The notes below the pieces were generated by a model that saw nothing but the letters and a program-made list of their open reading frames with translations, made no database searches and was not told the origin of the DNA. A stretch of DNA of 64,000 nt from Actinoplanes sandaracinus (GTDB lineage: Bacteria > Actinomycetota > Actinomycetes > Mycobacteriales > Micromonosporaceae). Below are positions 24,674-31,984 of this stretch, in pieces. The position numbers were made by a program, and so were the translations under genes. Positions within the stretch are counted from its first letter, which is position 1. Each line of letters begins with the position of its first letter. The DNA lies in assembly GCF_030009775.1 (NCBI RefSeq), contig NZ_JASCTH010000005.1, positions 124,001-188,000 on the forward strand, written 5' to 3'.

Positions 24674-25453
24674 ATGATGGATCGAGATCTCGTCGCGGCC
24701 CGCGACCTTGCCACCACCCTCGCGGTTCAGGCCGGCCGGCTGCAGCTGGAGCGACGCGACACCCTGAAAATGGGCGCGCCGAAGGCCCACGCCAACGATG
24801 TCGTCTCCGACGTCGACATCGCCAGTGAACGCCTGATCGTGGACGCGGTCCACGCGACCTGGCCCGACGACGCCGTCCAGGCTGAGGAAGGGCACGGCCG
24901 GGAGGGCACGAGCGGCTGGATCTGGGTCATCGATCCGCTGGACGGCACCCGCAACTACATCAGCCGCACCGGCCCGTGGTCGGTGTGCATAGCGCTCTAC
25001 CACGAGGACCGCGCCAGGATGGCGGTGGTGCACGATCCCGCCGCGAACGAGACGTTCAGCGCCCTCGACGGTGGTGGGGCGTTCCTCAACGGCGAGCCGA
25101 TCGCGGCGTCGAGCGGGCCGCCCCTGCACGAGGCCCTCGTGGGCGTCAGCTTCCAGCCCAACCCACGGACCAAGGACCGCGCGGGCCGGGTGATCCGGGA
25201 GTTGCTTCCGCTGGTCGGCGACATCCGCCGGCTCCCGGCCGCGTTGAACCTCGTGTACCAGGCGGCCGGACGGCTGGACGGGGGCCTGGCCCTCGACACG
25301 AACCTGTGGGACATCGCCGCCGGCGCGCTGATCGCCCGCGAGGCCGGTGTGGTCCTCGGCGGGCACGGCCCGGACTTCTCCACCGAGCTGACCATCGGCG
25401 CGGCGCCGCCGCTGTGGCCCGCCCTGTCCGAACGGGTCCGCGCGGCCGCCTGA
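24674..25453 (+). CDS. Inositol-monophosphatase-family phosphatase
   Basis: A 259-residue protein with the IMPase metal motifs: DVVSDVDIASERLI, EEGHG (E of metal site 1), WIWVIDPLDGTRNYI (the DPLDGT signature) and DTNLWDIAAGALIAREAG (the WDxAAG signature). All lithium-sensitive phosphatase ligands are present, so it should dephosphorylate an inositol phosphate or sugar phosphate. I use ATG 24674. A GTG at 24620, in frame and overlapping the upstream TGA as in the other operon genes, would add 18 residues and is a real alternative. It is the last gene of the operon before the transposase relic. Confidence 0.88.
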   Translation: MMDRDLVAARDLATTLAVQAGRLQLERRDTLKMGAPKAHANDVVSDVDIASERLIVDAVHATWPDDAVQAEEGHGREGTSGWIWVIDPLDGTRNYISRTGPWSVCIALYHEDRARMAVVHDPAANETFSALDGGGAFLNGEPIAASSGPPLHEALVGVSFQPNPRTKDRAGRVIRELLPLVGDIRRLPAALNLVYQAAGRLDGGLALDTNLWDIAAGALIAREAGVVLGGHGPDFSTELTIGAAPPLWPALSERVRAAA

Positions 25454-25551
25454 GGAGGAGCGGCGACGCCCGCGCCGCATCTGGAACGGTCTCAGATCCC
25501 GCCCATACTCCCGCCGCCTAACCGAATCCATCGAAAAAATATCGATGCCAT

Positions 25552-26339
25552 AACCGGGATCCTGGCCCTGCTGACCTACCCGTGCAAGATCTCGGTGCTT
25601 AGCTGGATCCTGAACCACCTCGCCGACCGCATCAGCGCCCACCGCAAGCAGAGCCTTTCCGCTGGCGGCGTCTCGATCTCGGCCGCAAGGCTCTGGTCAC
25701 CCTGGCCTATCTGCGGAACGGCGACACCTACACCCGCCTCCGGTTTCGAGATCGGCATCACCACCGCCTGGCGCTACGTCCAAGAAGCGATCCTCCTGCG
25801 AGCAGAGCCGCCGACGACCCGGACACGGCGATGCGGCGCATCCGAACCTTCGCCTACGCCATCCTGGACGGCTCTGATCCGACCGGCCGCGTCGCCGGCC
25901 AGAAGCCCTACCGCTCCGAAAGCATCAGCACCATGGCGTGAACGTGTAGGTCATCGCGGATGCCGCCGGCCGCCTCGTGTGGGCATCACCGACGCTGCCA
26001 GGCACGGTCCACGACCCGACTGCCACCCGCACCCACGGCCTCCTCGAGGCGCCAATCAGGACGGACTTGATGACCTTCGCGGACAAGGGCCATCAAGGCG
26101 GCCAGAGTAGCGTGCGAACGCCGTTCAAATGGCGCCGCTTCAGGCTGAAACGGTCACACCGACAGAAGGCAGTGAATCGGGCGCACCCGAAGATCCGCGC
26201 CCGCGCCGAACGAGCGACCGCCACCCTCAAGAACTGGAAGGTCCTCGCCACGCTGCGTTGCTGCCCATGCCGACCGACCGTGATCGCGCAAGCCATCCTC
26301 TTCCTGCACCACGTCGAATCCAGCCACTACGCAGGATAG
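25552..26339 (+). pseudogene. Decayed IS5-group (DDE) transposase, relic 1
   Basis: Family segments appear in order but in different frames. Around 25560-25650 is LALLTYPCKISVLSWILNHL. About 25655-25740 reads as RRLDLGRKALVTLAYLRNGDTYTR. Near 25765 is TTAWRYVQEAI. About 25820-25930 shows AMRRIRTFAYAILDG then RVAGQKPYRSES. From about 25977 there is VWASPTLPGTVHDPTATRTHGL, then LMTFADKGHQGG, KAVNRAHPKIRARAERATATLK and a C-terminal LRCCPCRPTVIAQAIL. Several frameshifts and an internal stop after the middle part make it inactive. The opening AACCGGGATCCT (25552-25563) recurs at the second relic. I could not define terminal inverted repeats. Confidence 0.85.
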
Positions 26340-26655
26340 AAACGCTCGAAGTCAGCACCATTCTTTCGGAATTCAGATGCGGCATTAGCAACTGCGTCCC
26401 ATATCAGGGCCACATGCATTCTTCTACATCCACTCGCACAGAACAGTAGCTCAGGAACGCTAACTTTGCGGCGACACGCCAAACGTCCATCCAATATGGA
26501 CAGACGAAGCCTACTACCGACAGTCACGCCTCCGGGTACGCACTGTCAAAAATCCGACTAAAACAATCTAAAGGCGTCGATGTCGTGGATGATTAGCTAG
26601 GAAACAGCGCAAGAAGTACGGCCAAGTCCGATCAATAAGACTTGCAGGGGGATTA
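26340..26655. other. A+T-rich non-coding stretch upstream of the Trypco1 gene
   Basis: In these 316 nt no frame gives a protein I can relate to a family, and stops are frequent in all frames. A small open frame on the minus strand (26327-26527) has no recognisable motif. The base composition is far below that of the flanking chromosome. TGTCAA (26547-26552) and TCTAAA (26570-26575), 17 nt apart, could be weak promoter boxes for the downstream operon. Confidence 0.45.
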
Positions 26656-27033
26656 GTGCTACTGCCCGCCGAAATTAACGGCGTAGAGGTACTCGTCGAA
26701 GTCACGAAAAGTGCAGGCAGCGAGCCCACATCAGGGTTTCAACGCAGCGCCGAGAAGATCTCAGATCTTTTAGACCGCGCTCAGATAGTCATCGAAGCGA
26801 TCGCAAATTCAATTTCTGAAACAGGACAGCGAATAGCCCAACAAGCAAGCCAGGCAAATCAGATCGAAATTCAATTCGGGCTGAAGTTCTCTGCGCAGGG
26901 AAAGATCATCATCGGCGCTTCCACGGCGGAGGGATCCCTCGCCGTGAAGATGATTTTCGCACAACAGCCTCGAACGGATTCCGATGAGTCATTTGAATGG
27001 CATGCTTCGAATGACGGCAAGGGGGAACAATGA
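26656..27033 (+). CDS. Trypsin-co-occurring domain 1 (Trypco1, CU044_2847-type) small protein
   Basis: A 125-residue protein starting at GTG 26656 behind AGGGGG (26646-26651). The N-terminal strand block MLLPAEINGVEVLVEV, a central helix with ISDLLDRAQIVIEAIANSI, and the C-terminal IEIQFGLKFSAQGKIIIGASTAEGSLAVKMIF match the compact Trypco1 domain, whose hallmark is the v.FGlKls...a.i...s.ea...v pattern. Trypco proteins are named because they are encoded beside trypsin-like proteases in conflict systems. That is true here: its TGA overlaps the protease-NTPase ATG (ATGA 27030-27033). A regulatory or adaptor role is inferred. Codon use and GC are unlike the neighbouring chromosome. Confidence 0.8.
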   Translation: MLLPAEINGVEVLVEVTKSAGSEPTSGFQRSAEKISDLLDRAQIVIEAIANSISETGQRIAQQASQANQIEIQFGLKFSAQGKIIIGASTAEGSLAVKMIFAQQPRTDSDESFEWHASNDGKGEQ

Positions 27034-29573
27034 CTCGTAGTGCTTCTAGGATCGATCCGCGGTCTTTCTTGGGGCGCGTGCTTCATCCCAGCCACGGACC
27101 GGTCGGCACCTGTTTTCAAGTCGCCGAGGGCTACTTGGTGACCGCAGAGCACGTTCTGAGGCAAATTTCTGCAGATCAGGTGGACTCGGAAGTATGGATC
27201 GAGCCAATGTCATCGCCCACGGCGCCCCCGTTGAGGGCCATCGTACTGGCCACCGACCCGAAGAACGATTTGGCTCTCCTGCGGTCAAACGACGACCTAC
27301 CCGCAAGTGTGCCTTCTCTAGCATATTCCGATCCTCAGCGAAGTGGCACCGAATTCACGTTGGCCGGTTATGGCATCGTTCCGGAAGCCGACGGCGAGGA
27401 GGCGCGGTTTAGATTTCTTCAGACTCAAGGAAAGTGGCAGGGAAGCGCGAATCGGATAGATGGTAGCGAAGTCGCAATCGCTACCGCCTCGGGAGCCGTT
27501 CAAGGAATGAGCGGCTGTCCGGCAATCCGCGACTACGACCAGACCGTGATCGGCGTCTTGAGTGGACGGTACACGTCCGAGGACGGATGGAATCAACATC
27601 GCATCTGGGTCACGCGCGTCGAGGCCGTTGAAGCCCTTATCAGCCCTTACGTCAAAGTCCCGACAGACCGAAGCGGAGGTACAGATTCCGCTACCCGAGA
27701 GAGCTGGCTCGATGAGTCTCCCATCGACCGTCAGCGCGTACTTGAGGACGTCTGCTACGTCGGTGACGACTGGACGGAAGAGTGGCAAAAGGCGAGCAAT
27801 GCACTGAAGGAATCTAGCGTACTCATTGTGGTGACAACTGGCGGCGCTGGAGCAACAACGTTCGCGGAACGGTTGCTGGCTGAAAACACTCCGACCAGCA
27901 CGCGTCTCACGCACGTCGATCCCGGTGACTGGGACGAGCCAGATGCCAAGCTGATACCTCGACGGGCCAAGTACGGTGCCGTATTGGATCTTCGAGATCC
28001 GGAGCACGATCGCCCGACCGAAGCATTTCTGCGAGGTATCAGCAAGCTGGCGACCTGGAACAAGAATATGGAGTCTTATCTCGTCATCACGGTCCGAGAT
28101 GAGCTATGGCCCGGCTTCGCAGCAAAAGCGATTGATGGATTCCTTACGGTGTATCTTCGCAGGTCTCCCGACCCACTGAAGGTAGCAAAGAGATACATCA
28201 GCGCGAGAGCTCCACGAATCCTTTCCGCGTTGGACGAGGAAGTCGTAGTCGAGCACCTGCGCAGACGGAACGCTGTCCAGACTATGACAGCCGTCGAGAG
28301 AATCCTAAGACTATTCGAAATATCCGTACAAAATGGCAACACGGCAATTCTTCCAACCGCTCTGGAAATCGCTGATGCAATTGACGAGCATCTCGACGAA
28401 CTCGACATCATGTTTGGCGAGCGTTCATCGGCAAACGGAGCACTCAATGCTCCGCCTCACCCTTCCGATAAAACGTCATTCTTGAATCCCGAGGACCGCT
28501 GTCTACTGATTGCCCTTGCATGTCAACCACATGTTCATCTTTCGAAGCTTGAGAGCAATTCCGACCTCCTGGAGAAGAGGCTGCGCGGATCAGGTTTCCA
28601 GGCACGTGAGGATGGAGCAGCCTTTTCGGCCCTCACAAAGCCTGGGTTACGGGGTCGACTGAAGAGCATCAAAGCAGTGCGCAGCCCAGGGGACGTCGTC
28701 TCACTGAAACGAGAGGGGTTAGCTGAGTCAGTCATCGCTTACGTATGGGAAAACTATCCGAAGGTCCGCCATCCGATAACGGCATGGCTAATAGAGTCGG
28801 CAGCTGAAGACAGCGAACGCGAGAAGGCTGTCGGAAACCTCCTCGCCACAGTCGTACAGAGTCGGCAAGACGTCGACTTCTTAAAGAATGAAATCGCATC
28901 GCAAACTCGAAAAAATAATCGGCCGAAAATTCTGCAGGAGGTGCTGACTCGAGCACTTGAAGATTCACACATGCGACGCCGATGTGAGAGATTGCTGTAC
29001 GACTGGGCGGTCCAGTCCGACTTTCAAGGCATTGTGGTCAAGGTCGCAACGAAGATGCTCTATGGACCTCGCAAAGACATCGCCCTGAAACGCTTACAAC
29101 GCGTTGCTGATCACACCACCTCTGACACACTCCAATCCACGATAGTAGAAGTTTTCCGCACTCTCGCCGATGACCCTTCCTCGTCCGACTGGTATCTGGA
29201 CAAGATCAGCTCCTGGTTCACCAAGAGCCCGGACAGCCGGGCATCAGGCCTAGCGTTTATGGCAATCTTGCAGAGTGAAACCAGAGGCTTCCGATGGCTG
29301 ATCAGCGAAGAGGCACAATCGGATAAGGTCGACCGCATGCTAGGACGACTGATTGCCGACCCCAGCCTGAACGAAGCCATCGTTCGGATGGTTCATCACG
29401 CGAGTCTAGATGGTGCAATGTACCCGTATGTGATTGAGCGGATCGGCAGAGCGGTTAGGGAGAGCGGTACATTCATGCTATTGATCGATCTGTCCGCCCG
29501 TCTTCGCGAGGCGGGACGCGAAGGCGGACGAGATCCGATCGCCGACCTCGGCAACCTTTTGAGGTTCCAATAG
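27030..29573 (+). CDS. Trypsin-like serine protease fused to degenerate STAND-type NTPase and helical C-terminus
   Basis: An 847-residue cytoplasmic protein with no signal peptide. Residues about 15-210 are a trypsin-like protease with a complete triad: His41 in GYLVTAEHV, Asp80 in DPKNDLALL, Ser161 in QGMSGCPAIRD. At about 262-460 is a P-loop-like domain: SSVLIVVTTGGAGATTFAERLL has the GxGGxGKTT layout but Ala275 where the Walker lysine should be; VLDLRD and YLVITVRDELW look like Walker-B and sensor strands. The rest is helical and repetitive, a likely sensor or scaffold region. Protease plus STAND-like architecture is that of NTP-dependent conflict systems (Kaur, Burroughs, Iyer and Aravind). 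The trigger and the protein it cleaves are unknown. It lies in the low-GC segment between the two transposase relics. Confidence 0.83.
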   Translation: MTRSASRIDPRSFLGRVLHPSHGPVGTCFQVAEGYLVTAEHVLRQISADQVDSEVWIEPMSSPTAPPLRAIVLATDPKNDLALLRSNDDLPASVPSLAYSDPQRSGTEFTLAGYGIVPEADGEEARFRFLQTQGKWQGSANRIDGSEVAIATASGAVQGMSGCPAIRDYDQTVIGVLSGRYTSEDGWNQHRIWVTRVEAVEALISPYVKVPTDRSGGTDSATRESWLDESPIDRQRVLEDVCYVGDDWTEEWQKASNALKESSVLIVVTTGGAGATTFAERLLAENTPTSTRLTHVDPGDWDEPDAKLIPRRAKYGAVLDLRDPEHDRPTEAFLRGISKLATWNKNMESYLVITVRDELWPGFAAKAIDGFLTVYLRRSPDPLKVAKRYISARAPRILSALDEEVVVEHLRRRNAVQTMTAVERILRLFEISVQNGNTAILPTALEIADAIDEHLDELDIMFGERSSANGALNAPPHPSDKTSFLNPEDRCLLIALACQPHVHLSKLESNSDLLEKRLRGSGFQAREDGAAFSALTKPGLRGRLKSIKAVRSPGDVVSLKREGLAESVIAYVWENYPKVRHPITAWLIESAAEDSEREKAVGNLLATVVQSRQDVDFLKNEIASQTRKNNRPKILQEVLTRALEDSHMRRRCERLLYDWAVQSDFQGIVVKVATKMLYGPRKDIALKRLQRVADHTTSDTLQSTIVEVFRTLADDPSSSDWYLDKISSWFTKSPDSRASGLAFMAILQSETRGFRWLISEEAQSDKVDRMLGRLIADPSLNEAIVRMVHHASLDGAMYPYVIERIGRAVRESGTFMLLIDLSARLREAGREGGRDPIADLGNLLRFQ

Positions 29574-29583
29574 GAGCACCCCC

Positions 29584-30261
29584 TTGACACTCTTGCCCCG
29601 CAGCATCAGCCTGCAAGCGGCCGAAAGATTGCGATGCCCGTCGGCTACTCCCGGATTAGATTTCGAGGTGACGTTCTCGGCGCGATATCGGGCAGGTCGG
29701 ACCCCCCACGAGAACCTCGACAGTCTGGTACGACACACATTGGTCGTCGAGGCCAGGCGAGAGGCTGAGAATTGGGATCTGGATGAGCAGACACACTACG
29801 CTGACGCCCTGAACGCCCAGCTAGGAAAGTCGAGCCGATGCCACGAGGGATACTACACCCGACTCACCGCCAAGGCGGTTGTAAATGTAAGCTCACAGGC
29901 ACGTATGGCTGCCATACAGCTTCGGGACGACAAGATCCGATTGGAACGCCTTCAGCGACTGAAGGGCGCTTTGTACACCGACCCCGGATTAGTTGCGATC
30001 GACTTTCTGGACCGCAATCCGTCGCTCACTATCACCGATACGGATCTGGCGCGATTTCGCAAACTCGCTCACGATCTGAAGCATCATGAACAATGGTGGT
30101 GGCCGGTTATGACAGCCTGGAGCGACCTTGCGCTGAAGACAGAGTCGCCTGAAGCAGCCTCACACCTGATGGAGATGCTGAGACAGGCGATACTCCAACT
30201 CAACCGTAAACTCGCCGAGTCCTACGGCATCGTTTCCAGCAAGGACCCATTTTCATCGTGA
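29584..30261 (+). CDS. Uncharacterised third gene of the Trypco1/trypsin operon (SPFH-reminiscent)
   Basis: A 225-residue protein starting at TTG 29584, with AGGAG at 29572-29576 and 7 nt spacing. I do not recognise a named family. The N-terminal 120 residues have a beta strand (FEVTFSARYRAG), a helix with HENLDSLVRHTLVVEAR, a second strand (AKAVVNVSSQAR) and a charged helix (AAIQLRDDKIRLERLQRLKGALYTDPG). That order resembles an SPFH/band-7 domain followed by its helix. The C-terminal half is helical. No transmembrane segment is visible. It follows the protease gene by 10 nt in the same transcript and ends just before a hairpin, so it is probably part of the same system, perhaps the target or the effector. 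Confidence 0.7.
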   Translation: MTLLPRSISLQAAERLRCPSATPGLDFEVTFSARYRAGRTPHENLDSLVRHTLVVEARREAENWDLDEQTHYADALNAQLGKSSRCHEGYYTRLTAKAVVNVSSQARMAAIQLRDDKIRLERLQRLKGALYTDPGLVAIDFLDRNPSLTITDTDLARFRKLAHDLKHHEQWWWPVMTAWSDLALKTESPEAASHLMEMLRQAILQLNRKLAESYGIVSSKDPFSS

Positions 30262-30268
30262 TGGTACA

Positions 30269-30291
30269 GGCCCCAGCATAGGCTGGGGGCC
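30269..30291 (+). terminator. Hairpin closing the Trypco1/trypsin operon
   Basis: GGCCCCAGC (30269-30277) pairs with GCTGGGGGCC (30282-30291) with one bulged G and a short loop, 7 nt after the stop of the third gene. No T-tract follows. Confidence 0.6.
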
Positions 30292-30354
30292 GCTATCGGC
30301 GACATAGAATGAGGCTTCCGGTAAAGACCGTAACCGGCCAAGATCAGAGGCCCC

Positions 30355-30624
30355 AACCGGGATCCTCGCTGTGCTGTACTATCCCTGGTTCGATTCCGTT
30401 GTCCGCCGAAGCCTAAAACATCTGGCGGACCTCATCCGCCGTCAGCGAGAAAGTGGCGATTCCGCTGGCGGCGGCTCCATCCCGTTCGTCGAGCCCTCGC
30501 CGTAGCCAACCGCCCTCGCGAAGATCCCGGCTAAGATGCGCTGCTGCCCACGCTCGGCGACCGCAGTCGTGCAGGTCGGCCCTGTCCTGCACCATCGCTA
30601 AGCCGGCCGCTAGGCAGGATGAAC
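30355..30624 (+). pseudogene. Decayed transposase, relic 2 (same family as relic 1, internally deleted)
   Basis: It opens with AACCGGGATCCT (30355-30366), identical to relic 1, and reads LAVLYYPWFDSVVRRSLKHL then ADLIRRQRE, parallel to LALLTYPCKISVLSWILNHL and ADRISAHRK of relic 1. After about residue 45 it jumps directly to the C-terminal piece KMRCCPRSATAVVQVGPVLHH, parallel to LRCCPCRPTVIAQAILFLHH, then GGCAGGATGAAC. The whole middle with the catalytic residues is missing. It has the same orientation as relic 1, so the pair brackets the low-GC genes as direct repeats. Confidence 0.8.
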
Positions 30625-30721
30625 TGGCTAGTTGATCGGCGATGCGGTTCGCATCGGATTCCACGAACATTGCGCCGTCGGCGGCCGTACCCTTGGCGTA
30701 CGCACGTCCCCGGAGCGCCTC

Positions 30722-31984
30722 ATGCATGATATCGCTGGTCCGCCGTTGCTCTTGACGGACAACCCGGTCACCGGCCGGGGGGACGACCAATTCGGATTCG
30801 GCACGCACGGGCGTGTTCTCTGCGACGCCATTCAGGCGACCGTCCACCTGCCCCTGACCGTCGGTGTCTTCGGGCCGTGGGGAACAGGCAAGTCGAGTTT
30901 CCTGAACATCTGCCGCGAGATGTTGGACCGGCGCGGCATTCCCACGATCGCCTTCAACCCGTGGAAGTACGACGACAAGGAAGCGATCTGGCACGCGCTG
31001 ATCCAGACGATCCTCACCGAGATCGCCGGGGAGCCGGACGAACGCCGCCAGGATCTGGTGGCCAAGGCCAGGCGTCTGAGCAGCACCGCCACGTGGCTTC
31101 TCCTGCGCCACGCCGCCGCCCCGCTGAGCGCGGGTCTCGTCGACGGCGACGACGTGACGGCGGCCCGGGACGCCTGGCAGGCCAGAGGAGTCGAGAACTA
31201 CCGGCACATCAACCATTTCGAGGCCGACTTCGCCGACGTGGTGCGGACCTTCGTCGGTGACCGGGGACGTCTCGTGGTGTTCGTCGACGACCTGGACAGG
31301 TGTCACGGCGACACCGCCATCGCGGTGCTCGACGCCCTCAAGCTGTTTCTCGGCGAAGCCTCCTGCGTCTTCGTGCTGGCCATGGACTTCGATGTCATCT
31401 CGACGGCGGCCGCGAAACGCGTCGACGGCGATCAGGCGCGCGGGCGTCAGTACCTCGAAAAACTGATCCACTTCCCCTATCACCTGCCGGAGGTGCGGTT
31501 CGAGGCGGTATTCCGGCAACTGCAGGATTCCGTGGTGGGAGACCTCAGCGGGGATCCGGCGCTGTGGCAGCTCGCCGAGGACGCGTTCGGCGACAACCCG
31601 CGCCGGATTCGCCGATTCGTGTCGGCGCTCAACCTCACAGCGGCGACGCTCCGGTTGCATTCGCGACCGAGCAGGGACCGGCTGATGCAGGCGGCGATCC
31701 TGCTGGCGCTGCGGATGCGTTTTCCCGATTTCTTCCGGCGGGTCCGAGCGAATCCGGCGGTGTGGGTACGGCTGGACGAGGCCGCCCGCACGCAGAACAA
31801 CTCCGGGCTGCGCCAGGACGAGGTGGAGCTGGCCACGGCCGAACCCGCCTTGTCGGATCTCCTGCTGAGGATCACGCCCGGTGACCGCAGCGGGTGCTCG
31901 TTCCCGCCCATTCCGACGAAGGCGCAGATCGAGGTCGTCACGCAGGTCCTGACGGTGACCGGCGGGCCGGGCGACCAGTCATGA
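30722..31984 (+). CDS. KAP-family P-loop NTPase
   Basis: From ATG 30722 (GGAG at 30712-30715, 6 nt spacing) this is 420 residues. LTDNPVTGRGDDQFGF is the typical KAP N-terminal lead-in. Walker A is GPWGTGKSSF at residues 51-60. FNPWKYDDKEAIWHALI is the KAP-specific block after it. Walker B is RLVVFVDDLDRC (Asp189-Asp190), the DDLDRC signature of the family, followed by FVLAMDFDVIS. No clear membrane insertion is seen, unlike many KAP proteins. Bacterial KAP NTPases occur in defence and plasmid contexts. The stop overlaps the next gene (ATGA 31981-31984), so the two products probably act as one complex. GC is back to the chromosomal level here. Confidence 0.88.
   Translation: MHDIAGPPLLLTDNPVTGRGDDQFGFGTHGRVLCDAIQATVHLPLTVGVFGPWGTGKSSFLNICREMLDRRGIPTIAFNPWKYDDKEAIWHALIQTILTEIAGEPDERRQDLVAKARRLSSTATWLLLRHAAAPLSAGLVDGDDVTAARDAWQARGVENYRHINHFEADFADVVRTFVGDRGRLVVFVDDLDRCHGDTAIAVLDALKLFLGEASCVFVLAMDFDVISTAAAKRVDGDQARGRQYLEKLIHFPYHLPEVRFEAVFRQLQDSVVGDLSGDPALWQLAEDAFGDNPRRIRRFVSALNLTAATLRLHSRPSRDRLMQAAILLALRMRFPDFFRRVRANPAVWVRLDEAARTQNNSGLRQDEVELATAEPALSDLLLRITPGDRSGCSFPPIPTKAQIEVVTQVLTVTGGPGDQS

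Noticed and set aside
26327-26527. A 66-codon minus-strand frame in the A+T-rich stretch after relic 1
   Set aside because: No motif, no ribosome-binding site, and it crosses the end of the transposase relic.
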